Origin: CAWARU01 sp963784575
Lineage (GTDB): Bacteria > Pseudomonadota > Gammaproteobacteria > UBA6186 > Azoamicaceae
Direction: 5' to 3'
Length of the DNA: 64,000 nucleotides
Assembly: GCA_963784575.1 (NCBI GenBank)
Contig: CAWARU010000001.1
Location: 1,798,001 to 1,862,000, forward strand
Positions 1 to 9,300 of this stretch are shown here, in pieces; the stretch's first letter is position 1; the number at the start of each line of letters is the position of its first letter. Below the pieces are notes generated by a model. It was not told the DNA's origin, searched no databases, and worked only from the letters and a program-made list of their open reading frames with translations. The position numbers were made by a program, and so were the translations under genes.

Positions 1-2471
1 ATCTACATTCATTTAATGACGGTAAATTTGATGTAGGACTTAGCCAAATTGATGCAAAAGCAAAAGCTCCAGGTTCCGATGCAGTGTCTGTAACTGTGAC
101 GCCGGCTATACATACACCCGCCATGCCTGCGGCAGAAGACGAAGAAGCGGAACCCGGTGCTGGACCAGATAAAGATGCATCTGCACCTCTCTCTTTTCCC
201 ACTTTACCCTCAGACCCACCACATATAACTGGGGCAAAACGTGCACTTCAATTCATGATTAATGATTTGCAAAATTTATTTGGAACTGATAAGGATGTCG
301 CCCAACATATCGAAAACAAATTAGATTTTCGCAAGAAAATAAGTCAAATTGGATTAGCTTTAAGTAATGATGATACATCAATATCCGATAAGGCTGCATT
401 GGATTCAGCTAGATTTTTGGACGATTATGTTCGCATTAAGAAAGAGTTTTTAGCTGCAAGAGCAAAAACCGCAGTTTCAGCTGGAGTTTCACAGCCCAAA
501 CTTGACATCCCAGCTTTTTCACCTGCCGCAGCGGCTGCAATTGCTGCCTTACCGGTTGCAACTGATATACAAAAAAAAATTGTAGCTGCCATTCAACAAT
601 TAGCTGATCCCCTTCAAGCTGGCACAGCAGCACAGAAATTATTTAAAGATGATAGTTTTTTGAATGAATTAAAGGGATTGAAGACCTCAGATTTTATAAA
701 AGCACTAAATGCTATGCAATTACAACTTGCAGCAAATCCAAATCTTAAAGAAATTCTTGAGAAAACACCCGAAATTGCAAGTCAAATCATAAGTATGATA
801 AATTTACGATTAAAGAAACCAACAGAACCCGGATTTAATGAATCTGAATTTAATGAAATCGATAAAGTGTATAATAAATATAAAAAAATGCACGCTCAAT
901 TTAACAATCAGGATTTAATTAGAAATATATTACAAATTGCAATTGCAACTAGAAAAACTGACGTGATTCCCTCAGTCACCCCTTTGCGGCCCCCTTCACC
1001 TGAGATAGGACATCCTGCACCTATTGCCCTAACAAAGGACACAGCGACTCAGTGGTTGCAAGCGGAACATCTAAAAGTCAACGATGCGAATATGCCATAT
1101 TTTTTTCAGCGTGCGAGACATTTTGAAAATACATTGTTGGAGCTTCGTCGTAAAGGAATGATAGACAATGTCAATCCTCAAAGTTTGAAAGCATCAATTG
1201 ACGAGATGATTGCCTTCCTAAAAAACTCGGAACCGAGAAGTGGTGAATTTAGTCAACCTGAGAGGCAAGCGGCGCACGACCTTATGATAAGTATTTTGCA
1301 AACCTCAATTGACATCAAATATAAGGAAGGCTCTGATAAGATCAACCTTTTTTTACAACCCAAACGCTCACCACTTATTTCTGATGCAATTGACCTCAAT
1401 TTTACAGTATTAAAAACAGTCGAGTTGCATATGCAACATAGTCAAAATCAGTTCTTCACTTTCTATTGGGGACAAATAATCAATCCATTGGTTCAGAAAG
1501 CAGAAGTGCCCAACAGTCCCGAGGCCATGACGGCTTATCTAACGGAATTGAATAAAATGATGGCTTATTTTAACCCACTGACAACAGGAATTCCGCTTTC
1601 AGCTAGAGCCCAATGCTTGGAAAAGCAAGCTTTCGCGTTAACACAGATGTTTGAAAGAGGAGTTATTAAATTCACGGATAACCAGAAGAAAGCAATCGGT
1701 CTAATTATAGAAAACATGAAGAAGGAGAAAATTGTGGGAGTGGAAAAATTGGAAGCAGCATATCAAGCGCGTGCTCCAAAAGCTGGTTCCCATGTGGATG
1801 ATAGAGTACGAATGGAACTCATTCAACATTACACCGAAGCACCTAAACCACTTCCTTTACCTGGGAGGCCAAGTGTTAATGGTACCGACACCAAACCTCT
1901 GAATTTTCGATTCCCCGAACAAAGGAAATTACAAGATCTAATTTCTCCAACACTACAAACATCAGAAGTTGTGACAGCACAGGTTGCAAGGCAAAGAATA
2001 GAAGTGCTTAATCAGAAAAATCCTTCGCAAACTCAAAAATTTTCTGTACAACAGAAAGGGACACATGGTTTTGAAATATTCAGCACATCTCTAAGTGCGC
2101 CCCCATCTGGTGTAACGGAACCTTCAGCCTCGAGAAGACTATGTACTGCTGATAGTAGCCAAGGGAATACTAGCTATATGCTGGATTCTAGTTTTGATTT
2201 AAAGAAAAATCCAGATGATTATAATGCGGGTTTTGGTAATATGCAGAAAGCATTGGTAGGTATTCATGGATCAAAAGCTGTCTTTCAAATGAGTGGTGGA
2301 ACACCCGAGGAGGTTCATTTTTACTATAAAGAAAGCCAAAAACAGGGTAGTCAGTTAAAGATCGAATTTGATGAAGCAAATAAAGAAATCCTGCGATCCA
2401 AATACGGTATAGAACTAGATAAACCAGCTCCGGAACCTAGACAGCCAAGTGTGAAAAGACCAAATGCATAA
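1..2471 (+). CDS. Large unknown protein, 5'-truncated by window edge (effector-like)
   Basis: The reading frame is open from base 3 to the stop at 2469-2471 with no stop upstream, so the gene starts outside the window; the GTG at 84 is only the first in-window start-like codon. About 820 residues are visible. I do not recognise the family. The first part is Ala/Pro/Glu-rich and looks disordered, the middle is mostly helical and rich in Lys, Gln and Asn, and a last ~150-residue segment (from about 1920) looks more globular. No signal peptide or membrane segment is visible. Length, composition and the accessory genes in this window make a secreted effector plausible, but that is inference. Confidence 0.7.
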   Translation, partial: LHSFNDGKFDVGLSQIDAKAKAPGSDAVSVTVTPAIHTPAMPAAEDEEAEPGAGPDKDASAPLSFPTLPSDPPHITGAKRALQFMINDLQNLFGTDKDVAQHIENKLDFRKKISQIGLALSNDDTSISDKAALDSARFLDDYVRIKKEFLAARAKTAVSAGVSQPKLDIPAFSPAAAAAIAALPVATDIQKKIVAAIQQLADPLQAGTAAQKLFKDDSFLNELKGLKTSDFIKALNAMQLQLAANPNLKEILEKTPEIASQIISMINLRLKKPTEPGFNESEFNEIDKVYNKYKKMHAQFNNQDLIRNILQIAIATRKTDVIPSVTPLRPPSPEIGHPAPIALTKDTATQWLQAEHLKVNDANMPYFFQRARHFENTLLELRRKGMIDNVNPQSLKASIDEMIAFLKNSEPRSGEFSQPERQAAHDLMISILQTSIDIKYKEGSDKINLFLQPKRSPLISDAIDLNFTVLKTVELHMQHSQNQFFTFYWGQIINPLVQKAEVPNSPEAMTAYLTELNKMMAYFNPLTTGIPLSARAQCLEKQAFALTQMFERGVIKFTDNQKKAIGLIIENMKKEKIVGVEKLEAAYQARAPKAGSHVDDRVRMELIQHYTEAPKPLPLPGRPSVNGTDTKPLNFRFPEQRKLQDLISPTLQTSEVVTAQVARQRIEVLNQKNPSQTQKFSVQQKGTHGFEIFSTSLSAPPSGVTEPSASRRLCTADSSQGNTSYMLDSSFDLKKNPDDYNAGFGNMQKALVGIHGSKAVFQMSGGTPEEVHFYYKESQKQGSQLKIEFDEANKEILRSKYGIELDKPAPEPRQPSVKRPNA

Positions 2472-2559
2472 AAGCCCTGTTAAATAAATCACTATGGATT
2501 ATTAATGATACAAATTACGGATCTTATTTATGAATCGGTCTTCTGTTCCAGCGTTCATG

Positions 2560-2683
2560 GTTTTTGCTAGGCAAAAACATGAGCAGTTTCAGTAGTCCGA
2601 CTTATCTTTCGTAAGCCATACTTTCTTTTCCCCTATCAAGAACAAATAACTGCGGAATCGAGTTGAAGTTGAAAGTTATTTGT
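2560..2683. repeat. Two inverted repeats between the convergent first gene and djlA
   Basis: GTTTTTGC (2560-2567) and GCAAAAAC (2571-2578) form an 8-bp stem with a 3-nt loop. ACAAATAACT (2642-2651) and AGTTATTTGT (2674-2683) form a perfect 10-bp stem with a 22-nt loop. They lie between the stops of two convergent genes, where a bidirectional terminator would be expected, but neither is GC-rich with a clean T-run. Confidence 0.4.
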
Positions 2684-2717
2684 AACTACTTAGGTTGGAT
2701 AGGCATAGGGTGAATAG

Positions 2718-3683
2718 TCACCGAAAGCCGCGCGCTTCACGCACCATTTCATAAGCCGCGGTGATTTGTTGGGTCTTTTCAATAGCAAGCTTAAGCATGC
2801 CTTCCGGCAGGCCTTTGGAGGCAAGTTTGTCGGGATGGTGTTGATTCATCAAACGACGGTAGGCTTTTTTAATTTCATCTTGGGAAGATTCTGGTTGGAT
2901 TCCAAGTACACCATAGGCATCCGAGAGCGAGGAACGGTTATTGGCTCCGGATTGGCTGCGGTGCCGTGATCGAAATCCGCCGAACCCGCCAAAATTGCTA
3001 TTGTGTCCCGAATAATCACGCGACTGATGATTGCCATTGCCATAGGAACCATATTCATCTGAGGAATGCTCCCAGGATCTTCCCGAATGGGTATCATAAT
3101 TTTGATTTTGGGAATTAGACTCATCAAACCAATGATAAAATGCCTGGCTTGCCCATTGTCGTGCCATCAATTGTTCAAATTCTGCAGAAGATACATGCAG
3201 TCGTTCGGCGATGAAGATCAAGATACGCTTTTCATTCGGGTGCAATTGCCCATCTGCTAGGGCAGCTTCTAACTGGATTTCCAAAAAGAAACGTAGTAAA
3301 TCTGGAAAGCGCTGGCATTCCTGCCATAAAATATCCAATTGATTACTGAGGTTATAGCTTTGATCCTTCCCAAGATTGAATAATCGAATCGCTTCTTTAC
3401 GATAGTCTTCATTTAATTCCAAACGATCCATGATTTTTTCAGCAACTCGGATCTCATGCTCACTGACACGGCCGTCCGCTTTTGCTAAATGTCCCATCAC
3501 TGAAAAAGTGGCGGTAAAGAAGGCACGTTGTACATTCTCTTTGTAACTTCTGGGGATATGGTGGAGATGCATGGCAAGGCCGCGATCAAAAAGGGCGCCA
3601 ACCAGCACGCCTATGACAGCGCCCAAGGGTTCGAGTATTAAATACCCGAAGAAAAATCCAATAACTTTGCCCCAAATGTTCAT
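2718..3683 (-). CDS. djlA: Co-chaperone DjlA (TerB + J domain, membrane-anchored)
   Basis: 321 residues, the usual length for DjlA. The N-terminus (about residues 5-34) is one Gly-rich hydrophobic segment that anchors the protein in the inner membrane. A TerB-like helical domain follows (about 50-175), then a Gly/Ser/Tyr/Asn-rich linker (about 190-245). A C-terminal J domain carries the HPD motif needed to stimulate the ATPase of DnaK. The family acts in envelope-stress signalling with DnaK. The gene lies downstream of murU on the same strand, 44 bp away, so co-transcription with amgK-murU is possible. Confidence 0.93.
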   Translation of the reverse strand: MNIWGKVIGFFFGYLILEPLGAVIGVLVGALFDRGLAMHLHHIPRSYKENVQRAFFTATFSVMGHLAKADGRVSEHEIRVAEKIMDRLELNEDYRKEAIRLFNLGKDQSYNLSNQLDILWQECQRFPDLLRFFLEIQLEAALADGQLHPNEKRILIFIAERLHVSSAEFEQLMARQWASQAFYHWFDESNSQNQNYDTHSGRSWEHSSDEYGSYGNGNHQSRDYSGHNSNFGGFGGFRSRHRSQSGANNRSSLSDAYGVLGIQPESSQDEIKKAYRRLMNQHHPDKLASKGLPEGMLKLAIEKTQQITAAYEMVREARGFR

Positions 3684-3727
3684 TTATTTAACCTTAGTCT
3701 GCTCAACTGTTCACGCAGTGCCCTGCC

Positions 3728-4414
3728 TTACTTTTTGTTTTTTTCCATGAGAAAATTAACCGCCTGTAAATCCTCTGGTGTGCCAATATTATACCAAATT
3801 CCTCGATAATATTCACCTGTAATCGAGTTGCTTAAAAAAGCTTTTTTAAAGAGTTGTGGTAATTTATAGACCCCCTCGGGGCAGGCCTCGAAGAGTTCAG
3901 GACGTAACACCGTAATTCCTGCAAAATTTAACAAGGAACCCTCGGGTTCAGGCGCTTTTTCGATCACCATTTCTCCCATCAATGCATAGTCCCCTTTTGG
4001 ATGATGCGGCGGATTATCGGTTAAAATCATATGAATTAATCTCTTTGGCAGCATGGGCAAATTCACAAAGGGAAAATCCGTGAACAAATCACTACTGACT
4101 GAAATAAAGGGATCTTGTCCGAGCAAGTTTAAAGCCAAAGCTTTTTTGATTCCCCCTGCAGTTTCTAAAATAGGATCCTCATAGGAATAGGCAAGCGTCA
4201 CGCCAAAAGCAGAACCATTGCCAAGTGTCTCTTCAATTTTCCGGCCTAAATGGCCAAGATTAATCACAATTTCCCGAATACCAGCAGCAGATAGATTTCT
4301 AATATGGTGAACGATCAGAGGTTCACCGGCTACTTTCAAGAGCGGCTTTGGCGTGTGAAGCGTGAGCGGCAGCATGCGCTTGCCAAGACCTGCTGATAAA
4401 ATTATGGCGCGCAT
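3728..4414 (-). CDS. murU: N-acetylmuramate-1-phosphate uridylyltransferase MurU
   Basis: A nucleotidyltransferase of 228 residues. The N-terminus has the signature LSAGLGKRM followed by TPKPLL, the nucleotide-binding loop of sugar-phosphate nucleotidylyltransferases. MurU converts MurNAc-1-phosphate and UTP to UDP-MurNAc in the cell-wall recycling route that bypasses de novo synthesis and confers intrinsic fosfomycin tolerance. Its start overlaps the end of amgK by 13 bp, the standard amgK-murU arrangement, which supports MurU over a generic glucose-1-phosphate thymidylyltransferase. Confidence 0.92.
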   Translation of the reverse strand: MRAIILSAGLGKRMLPLTLHTPKPLLKVAGEPLIVHHIRNLSAAGIREIVINLGHLGRKIEETLGNGSAFGVTLAYSYEDPILETAGGIKKALALNLLGQDPFISVSSDLFTDFPFVNLPMLPKRLIHMILTDNPPHHPKGDYALMGEMVIEKAPEPEGSLLNFAGITVLRPELFEACPEGVYKLPQLFKKAFLSNSITGEYYRGIWYNIGTPEDLQAVNFLMEKNKK

Positions 4415-5541
4415 TGATTATCATCCTGGCTGAATACCAAATTTTCTCTAGAGTTTTTGGTTCGATGTTGCATTTTCACCTCAAAAAGTTTCATTAAAGC
4501 TTTTAAATCTGATAATTCTTCATAGCGCTCACAGGCTTCTTGCACATACTTAAACGGCATGGCCAGATCATTTAAATAGTGCGATTTGCCATCGCGATAA
4601 TGCAGTCTGGAAAAGATCCCAAGATTTTTGAGATGACGCTGCACTCCGGTAAGATCAAACCAACGCAGAAATTGATCTAAGGATTTCCCATAATAATTCA
4701 TCTGGTACTTGTTTTTGTTTTGGTTTTTGGTTTGGATCTCGTTTTCACTTTGCTTATCATTTTGCTTATCCTTTTGTTTGCCTTCCATTGCATAATTTCT
4801 GAATTGCTCTATCCAGTGAATCACCTTTTTTCTTGGCCAAGAAATGTAGCAGTCTTGCAGAAGAGAAACCAGATCATAAGTAATGGGGCCATTCATGGCA
4901 TCTTGAAAATCGAGAATTCCAGGATTGCCTTGTTCTAAGATCATTAAATTTCGTGAATGATAATCACGATGCACAAAGACAAATGGCTGCTCTTCAATGA
5001 CTTGGTTTAATACGTCAAGACTACGCTGCAAAGCTTTATCAATATCTGGCGTTATCTCTAGCTCCAAATGCGATCCCAAAAACCATTCTGTAAAAATTTT
5101 CCATTGGCGCTCTAGAAAGGCTTGATCAAAACTGGGTACTGCTGCATTTTGATCCTGTAGAGACACTAAAGCTTTCAAAGCATCTTCATAAAGAGGTGCT
5201 GACGTCATTTCATTTAATTCTTTGAGATAAATTCTATCGCCTAAATCAGACAAAAGTAAAAAGCCGAGATCGAGGTTGCTCGCAAAAACCTTAGGCACTG
5301 AAAACCCATTTCGATTGAGAAGGCTCGCAATTTCAGCAAAAATAGCGGGGTTTTCGGGCAAGGGTGCGTCCATCACAATGAGTGAATTGCGGGTTTCAAA
5401 AGAATTCTCGCCATAAATCCGATAGTATTTTCTAAAACTCGCATCCCCAGTCAGAAGAGTTCGCTGATAAGGACTGCCTTTATATAATTTAGTTAACCAC
5501 TCATCTAAAATTTGTTCTCGATTCATATCCGTCATAAACAT
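4402..5541 (-). CDS. amgK: N-acetylmuramate/N-acetylglucosamine kinase AmgK
   Basis: An aminoglycoside-phosphotransferase-fold kinase that makes the anomeric sugar-1-phosphate used by MurU in peptidoglycan recycling. The catalytic loop FVHRDYHSRNL and the metal-binding segment GILDFQDA are both present. At 379 residues it is about 35-40 longer than usual because of a Lys/Gln/Asn-rich insert at about residues 251-278, encoded partly by three 12-bp repeats at 4749-4784. The gene is divergent from lptD, as in other gammaproteobacteria. The first ATG (5541) is used; a second Met lies two codons in. Confidence 0.92.
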   Translation of the reverse strand: MFMTDMNREQILDEWLTKLYKGSPYQRTLLTGDASFRKYYRIYGENSFETRNSLIVMDAPLPENPAIFAEIASLLNRNGFSVPKVFASNLDLGFLLLSDLGDRIYLKELNEMTSAPLYEDALKALVSLQDQNAAVPSFDQAFLERQWKIFTEWFLGSHLELEITPDIDKALQRSLDVLNQVIEEQPFVFVHRDYHSRNLMILEQGNPGILDFQDAMNGPITYDLVSLLQDCYISWPRKKVIHWIEQFRNYAMEGKQKDKQNDKQSENEIQTKNQNKNKYQMNYYGKSLDQFLRWFDLTGVQRHLKNLGIFSRLHYRDGKSHYLNDLAMPFKYVQEACERYEELSDLKALMKLFEVKMQHRTKNSRENLVFSQDDNQCAP

Positions 5542-5732
5542 CCTTACTTCTTTAATTCATGAATGCAATTATTTCATGAATTCATAACAAAAATTCATCA
5601 CCAATCTTAGTAGCTTACCTAATATAAGATCCCACTCATGACACTATTTGTCACTCTAAATTACATAAAAATTTGCGTGGCCACCACAAATTATGAGATC
5701 TTTAGACCTGCGCTATTTTTACCACGAAAAAA

Positions 5733-8309
5733 ATGAAACATATACTGAATCTAATTTTAGCAGTTGTCTTGATGAATGTGGCTGTATCAAATGCCGCAAC
5801 CAGTGCAAGCTGTGGTCTTAGAGAAGGCTACGATTGTATTAAAGGCTTAGTCAATACTTGCATCAATGGCCCCGCCACTAATGGCGTACTCATGGATGAT
5901 TGGGTAGTCAGTCCTGAAACCCATCCACTCTGTGGCGGTTATTATGTCGAGCCCTGCTCCCCTGAACCCAATAAAACTGCTTTAGGGTTACCTGCAGAAA
6001 CAGTGACCATCACAGCTAACCGTGGTCAATTTGTGCCGGAAGGTCCCTCGCTCTTACAAGGTAATGTTCATTTGATCCAGGGCAATAAACAGGTTCTGGC
6101 CAGTGAAGCCAACATTTATCGTAATGTAGAAACTGGCGAAGTTGAAACAGTCGAGGCAAGAGGCGGTGTAGAAGTTCGAGAACCGGGTTTAAGAATCGTG
6201 GGTACTCGGGCCGATGTCTTCGTCGACGAAGACCGGAAAGTTATTTACGATGCAGAGTATCGCATCTATGAAAAACATGCGAGGGGCGTTGCAAGCTGCA
6301 TCACGGCTTACGGCAATGGCCGTACCGTACTCCGCAATGCTAGCTATTCAACCTGTGCTCCTTGCAACGATACCTGGATATTAAAAGCAAGAAAAATTGC
6401 TTTAAATAAAATTTCCGGACGAGGTCAAGCCACACACAGTTATCTTTATTTAAAAGGTATACCTGTATTTTACAGTCCCTACTTTGATTTCCCCATCGAC
6501 GATAGACGTCAAACTGGATTTTTAGATCCCATCTTTGGAAACACCCGAAAATCAGGCACAGAATTTGCGGCACCCTTTTATTGGAATATTGCACCAAATT
6601 ATGATGCCATTATTACTCCTCGATATTTGAGCAAGCGCGGCATCGACTTGCAAGGAGAGGGACGTTATCTAACGCAGCATAATACTGGACGCATCCAGGG
6701 TTCAATATTGCCCCACGATCGCGCTTATAAAAAATTCCGGCAAGAAAACATGAATACCACTCTTTTTCCACAGAATGACCCAAGAGTGACGGCTCTCCGG
6801 CGCGGTAATAATTCCCGTCGTAGAATTTATTTAGATCACAATTCCACATTTAACAGGAATTGGACTGCAAAACTCAATTATCACAGAGTGGGTGATGACA
6901 ATTTCTTCATGGATCTCGGAGATTCTTTAGAGACTGCTAACAATCTACAATTACTGCAAGAAGGCATGGTCACTTACCAAGATCTTTATTGGATGGTGCA
7001 AGGCAGAGTGCAGGAATATCAAACTTTGCATCCTTTCGAGGGTCCGGTAACTTCAGATCCTTATAGACGTACGCCACAAATTGGAGTATTCAATTCTGTT
7101 CCCGATCTGCCGTATGGTTTTTTGTGGACGACTCAAGGGGATTTCTCACATTTTACCCGGAAACGCGAGCGAGATCCTATCGCACCAAATCACACCACTG
7201 GAAAACGCTACCAGATAAGACCTGGTATCGCATTGCCACTCGTTCAACCCGGCTGGTTTTTAAAACCAAGATTACAATGGAACTATTGGGGCTATGATTT
7301 GAATCAAGGACGCCTTGATACAGAACGAAAAAAACCTCGAACTCCGAGTATCAATATGCCAATGGTTGATGTTGATTCAGGACTTATCTTCGAACGTCCC
7401 ATGGAATTTTGTCAAATTCCCTTCATTCAAACTTTAGAACCTCGCATTTATTATTTATGGGTTCCCTTCCGCAATCAAAATAAATTGCCTACCGATCCTA
7501 CTTTTGATACAGCCTACCCGGGTTTTAATTATAATACGTTATTCCGAGACAATCGTTTCAGTGGACTCGATAGGATGGGCGATGCCAATCAAGCCACCTT
7601 TGCACTCTCTACCAGAATATTGACAGATTCTACTGGCGCTGAGCGCGCCAATGCAACCATAGGGCAAATTTATTACTTTAAAGATCGCCGTGTAACTCTT
7701 TGCGATTCTGATCGGAATCCCTTGTGTATAGAACAAGAAATGCCAGAGCATAATAAGCATCGTTCTAATTTTGTGGGATTAGCGCGCTACCATTTGACAG
7801 AAGCCTGGACTGCAACTGCAACGGGACAATGGAATCCTTACAAAAGTCGCGGTGATGAGGCTGCTGCCTGGCTGCAATATCGGCCAGATGAACTCAATGT
7901 TTTCAACGTTGGCTATTTATTCTTGCGCAGGAACCCAGCTCAGATCGATCCCATCACTTTTCTACCTAAGCAGCTCAAGCAAGCCGAAGTGTCTTTTGCT
8001 GTAGCCTTAACCGAACGCTGGCGCATTCTCAGCCGTTATCAATATGATCTGAAAATGCATCGGGGCAATGAGTTCCTGGCAGGTATTGAACAGCAAAATT
8101 GCTGTACCGCGATTCGATTAAGTTATGTGCGCTATATTCAGCCAAATGATCCACACACCATTCGAGAAAATAAGGATGTTAAGCGAAAATACTTAAATAC
8201 ATTTTATTTCCAATTTATATTTAAGGGTCTTACAAGCGTTGGGCATAGTAAAATAAATACGGTTACTACGAGAATTCCAGGGTATCAATTTAATCGTGAT
8301 CAATTTTGA
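5733..8309 (+). CDS. lptD: LPS-assembly outer-membrane protein LptD
   Basis: 858 residues, starting with a signal peptide (about 1-21, cleaved after VSNA). A periplasmic OstA/LptA-like beta-jellyroll (about 95-200) is followed by a large C-terminal beta-barrel. LptD with LptE inserts lipopolysaccharide into the outer leaflet. The Cys pattern fits the disulfide-matured family: several N-terminal Cys and the adjacent Cys pair (QQNCCTAIR) near the C-terminus. It is divergent from amgK with a 191-bp gap that must carry both promoters. A palindrome starts 4 bp after the stop. Confidence 0.95.
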   Translation: MKHILNLILAVVLMNVAVSNAATSASCGLREGYDCIKGLVNTCINGPATNGVLMDDWVVSPETHPLCGGYYVEPCSPEPNKTALGLPAETVTITANRGQFVPEGPSLLQGNVHLIQGNKQVLASEANIYRNVETGEVETVEARGGVEVREPGLRIVGTRADVFVDEDRKVIYDAEYRIYEKHARGVASCITAYGNGRTVLRNASYSTCAPCNDTWILKARKIALNKISGRGQATHSYLYLKGIPVFYSPYFDFPIDDRRQTGFLDPIFGNTRKSGTEFAAPFYWNIAPNYDAIITPRYLSKRGIDLQGEGRYLTQHNTGRIQGSILPHDRAYKKFRQENMNTTLFPQNDPRVTALRRGNNSRRRIYLDHNSTFNRNWTAKLNYHRVGDDNFFMDLGDSLETANNLQLLQEGMVTYQDLYWMVQGRVQEYQTLHPFEGPVTSDPYRRTPQIGVFNSVPDLPYGFLWTTQGDFSHFTRKRERDPIAPNHTTGKRYQIRPGIALPLVQPGWFLKPRLQWNYWGYDLNQGRLDTERKKPRTPSINMPMVDVDSGLIFERPMEFCQIPFIQTLEPRIYYLWVPFRNQNKLPTDPTFDTAYPGFNYNTLFRDNRFSGLDRMGDANQATFALSTRILTDSTGAERANATIGQIYYFKDRRVTLCDSDRNPLCIEQEMPEHNKHRSNFVGLARYHLTEAWTATATGQWNPYKSRGDEAAAWLQYRPDELNVFNVGYLFLRRNPAQIDPITFLPKQLKQAEVSFAVALTERWRILSRYQYDLKMHRGNEFLAGIEQQNCCTAIRLSYVRYIQPNDPHTIRENKDVKRKYLNTFYFQFIFKGLTSVGHSKINTVTTRIPGYQFNRDQF

Positions 8310-8312
8310 AGA

Positions 8313-8340
8313 CTGGATTCCCGCCTCCGCGGGAATCCAG
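8313..8340. repeat. 28-bp perfect hairpin repeat after lptD
   Basis: CTGGATTCCCGC (8313-8324) and GCGGGAATCCAG (8329-8340) pair perfectly around a 4-nt loop. It starts 4 bp after the lptD stop and ends 15 bp before the ribosome binding site of the next gene. Palindromes of this type are commonly dispersed in bacterial genomes; the longer palindrome at 32213-32308 shares the same CTGGATT ends. A role as terminator or mRNA stabiliser is possible, but there is no T-run. Confidence 0.8.
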
Positions 8341-8367
8341 AAAATTATCTTAATTAGAGGAGCAGTT

Positions 8368-9111
8368 ATGTCAAGCAGTAAAAAGAAAGTCAAAGAGAAA
8401 TTAAAAGCGGTGAAACCTGTCCCATCCCGTCCAAAAACACCTCCAACCCCCGTCCTAGAAAGACCTTACGAAGAGGTAGAAGTTGATGATTCATTAAAAC
8501 CTTCAAAAATTTCGCCCAAACCTATAATAAGACTTGGGAGTTGGAAATCCTGTGTTAGAGAAAAGAGTATCACTAAATTCTATGATTCAGAATCAGAAGA
8601 GGAAATACTAACCCAAAAAGTGGATGATGATGATGAGGCAACACAAGAAGTAGATATAACGCGAGATAAGATATCTCCAAAATCGAAAAATGCCAAATCA
8701 AAGCCTGAGCCAATCAGAGAACCACTTGCTCTTCCCCTTGATCTTGCTCTTGCTCATGATAAGGAACCCAAAAAATCTAAGCATGAAATTCATCAAAGTC
8801 ATCAAATTCATCAAAGTCATCGAACAGCAGAGACTGAACGAACAGGAATACAAAAACTACACCGAGAATTAAAACAGAAAAAAGAACTCGAGGTTCGTGA
8901 CAAAAGAAAAGACAACCCCAGGAACAAGAAAAGAAAATTTAAAGAGGAAGATGCATTGCCTTCTAAAGTATGGACGCCAACTTACAGTGCTTCAGTCACT
9001 CAAACAAACTCAAACAGAGATTCAATAAGCCGTTCGGATGCTGGCAGAGAGTTGGACCCGACACCAAGACCACCGCAAACCAAAAAGCATAAAGATTCCA
9101 AGAAGGCATGA
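8368..9111 (+). CDS. Lys-rich disordered protein between lptD and surA
   Basis: I do not recognise a family. The start is set at ATG 8368 because AGAGGAG lies 5 bp upstream; the longer in-frame form from 8296 would run through the palindrome and overlap lptD. The 247 residues are highly charged (Lys, Glu, Asp, Ser, Pro), apparently disordered, without signal peptide or membrane segment. A block NKKRKFKEED near residue 190 and a KKHKDSKKA tail resemble eukaryotic nuclear localisation signals. A duplicated 18-bp unit at 8788-8823 encodes a His/Gln-rich repeat. lptD and surA are normally adjacent, so this looks like an inserted accessory gene. Confidence 0.75.
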   Translation: MSSSKKKVKEKLKAVKPVPSRPKTPPTPVLERPYEEVEVDDSLKPSKISPKPIIRLGSWKSCVREKSITKFYDSESEEEILTQKVDDDDEATQEVDITRDKISPKSKNAKSKPEPIREPLALPLDLALAHDKEPKKSKHEIHQSHQIHQSHRTAETERTGIQKLHRELKQKKELEVRDKRKDNPRNKKRKFKEEDALPSKVWTPTYSASVTQTNSNRDSISRSDAGRELDPTPRPPQTKKHKDSKKA

Positions 9112-9300
9112 AAAAAGGCATGAAAACCTAGAGACTATTTGAGATTATCTTAAGATCTTCCGCTTGGATCTAGACAAAACATAGGTGGGCAAAAAAAGGT
9201 TGTAGCTCTGGCTTAGTGCGAGTAAAATGTAGCGGGGAAGCACTTACGCTCCCTAACTATTGTTCCATCGTTTAACAAGAATTAGTTGGTGAATAAACTT

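Noticed and set aside
8296..8367. Upstream extension of the Lys-rich gene
   Set aside because: Would translate the palindrome and overlap lptD; the ribosome binding site points to ATG 8368.
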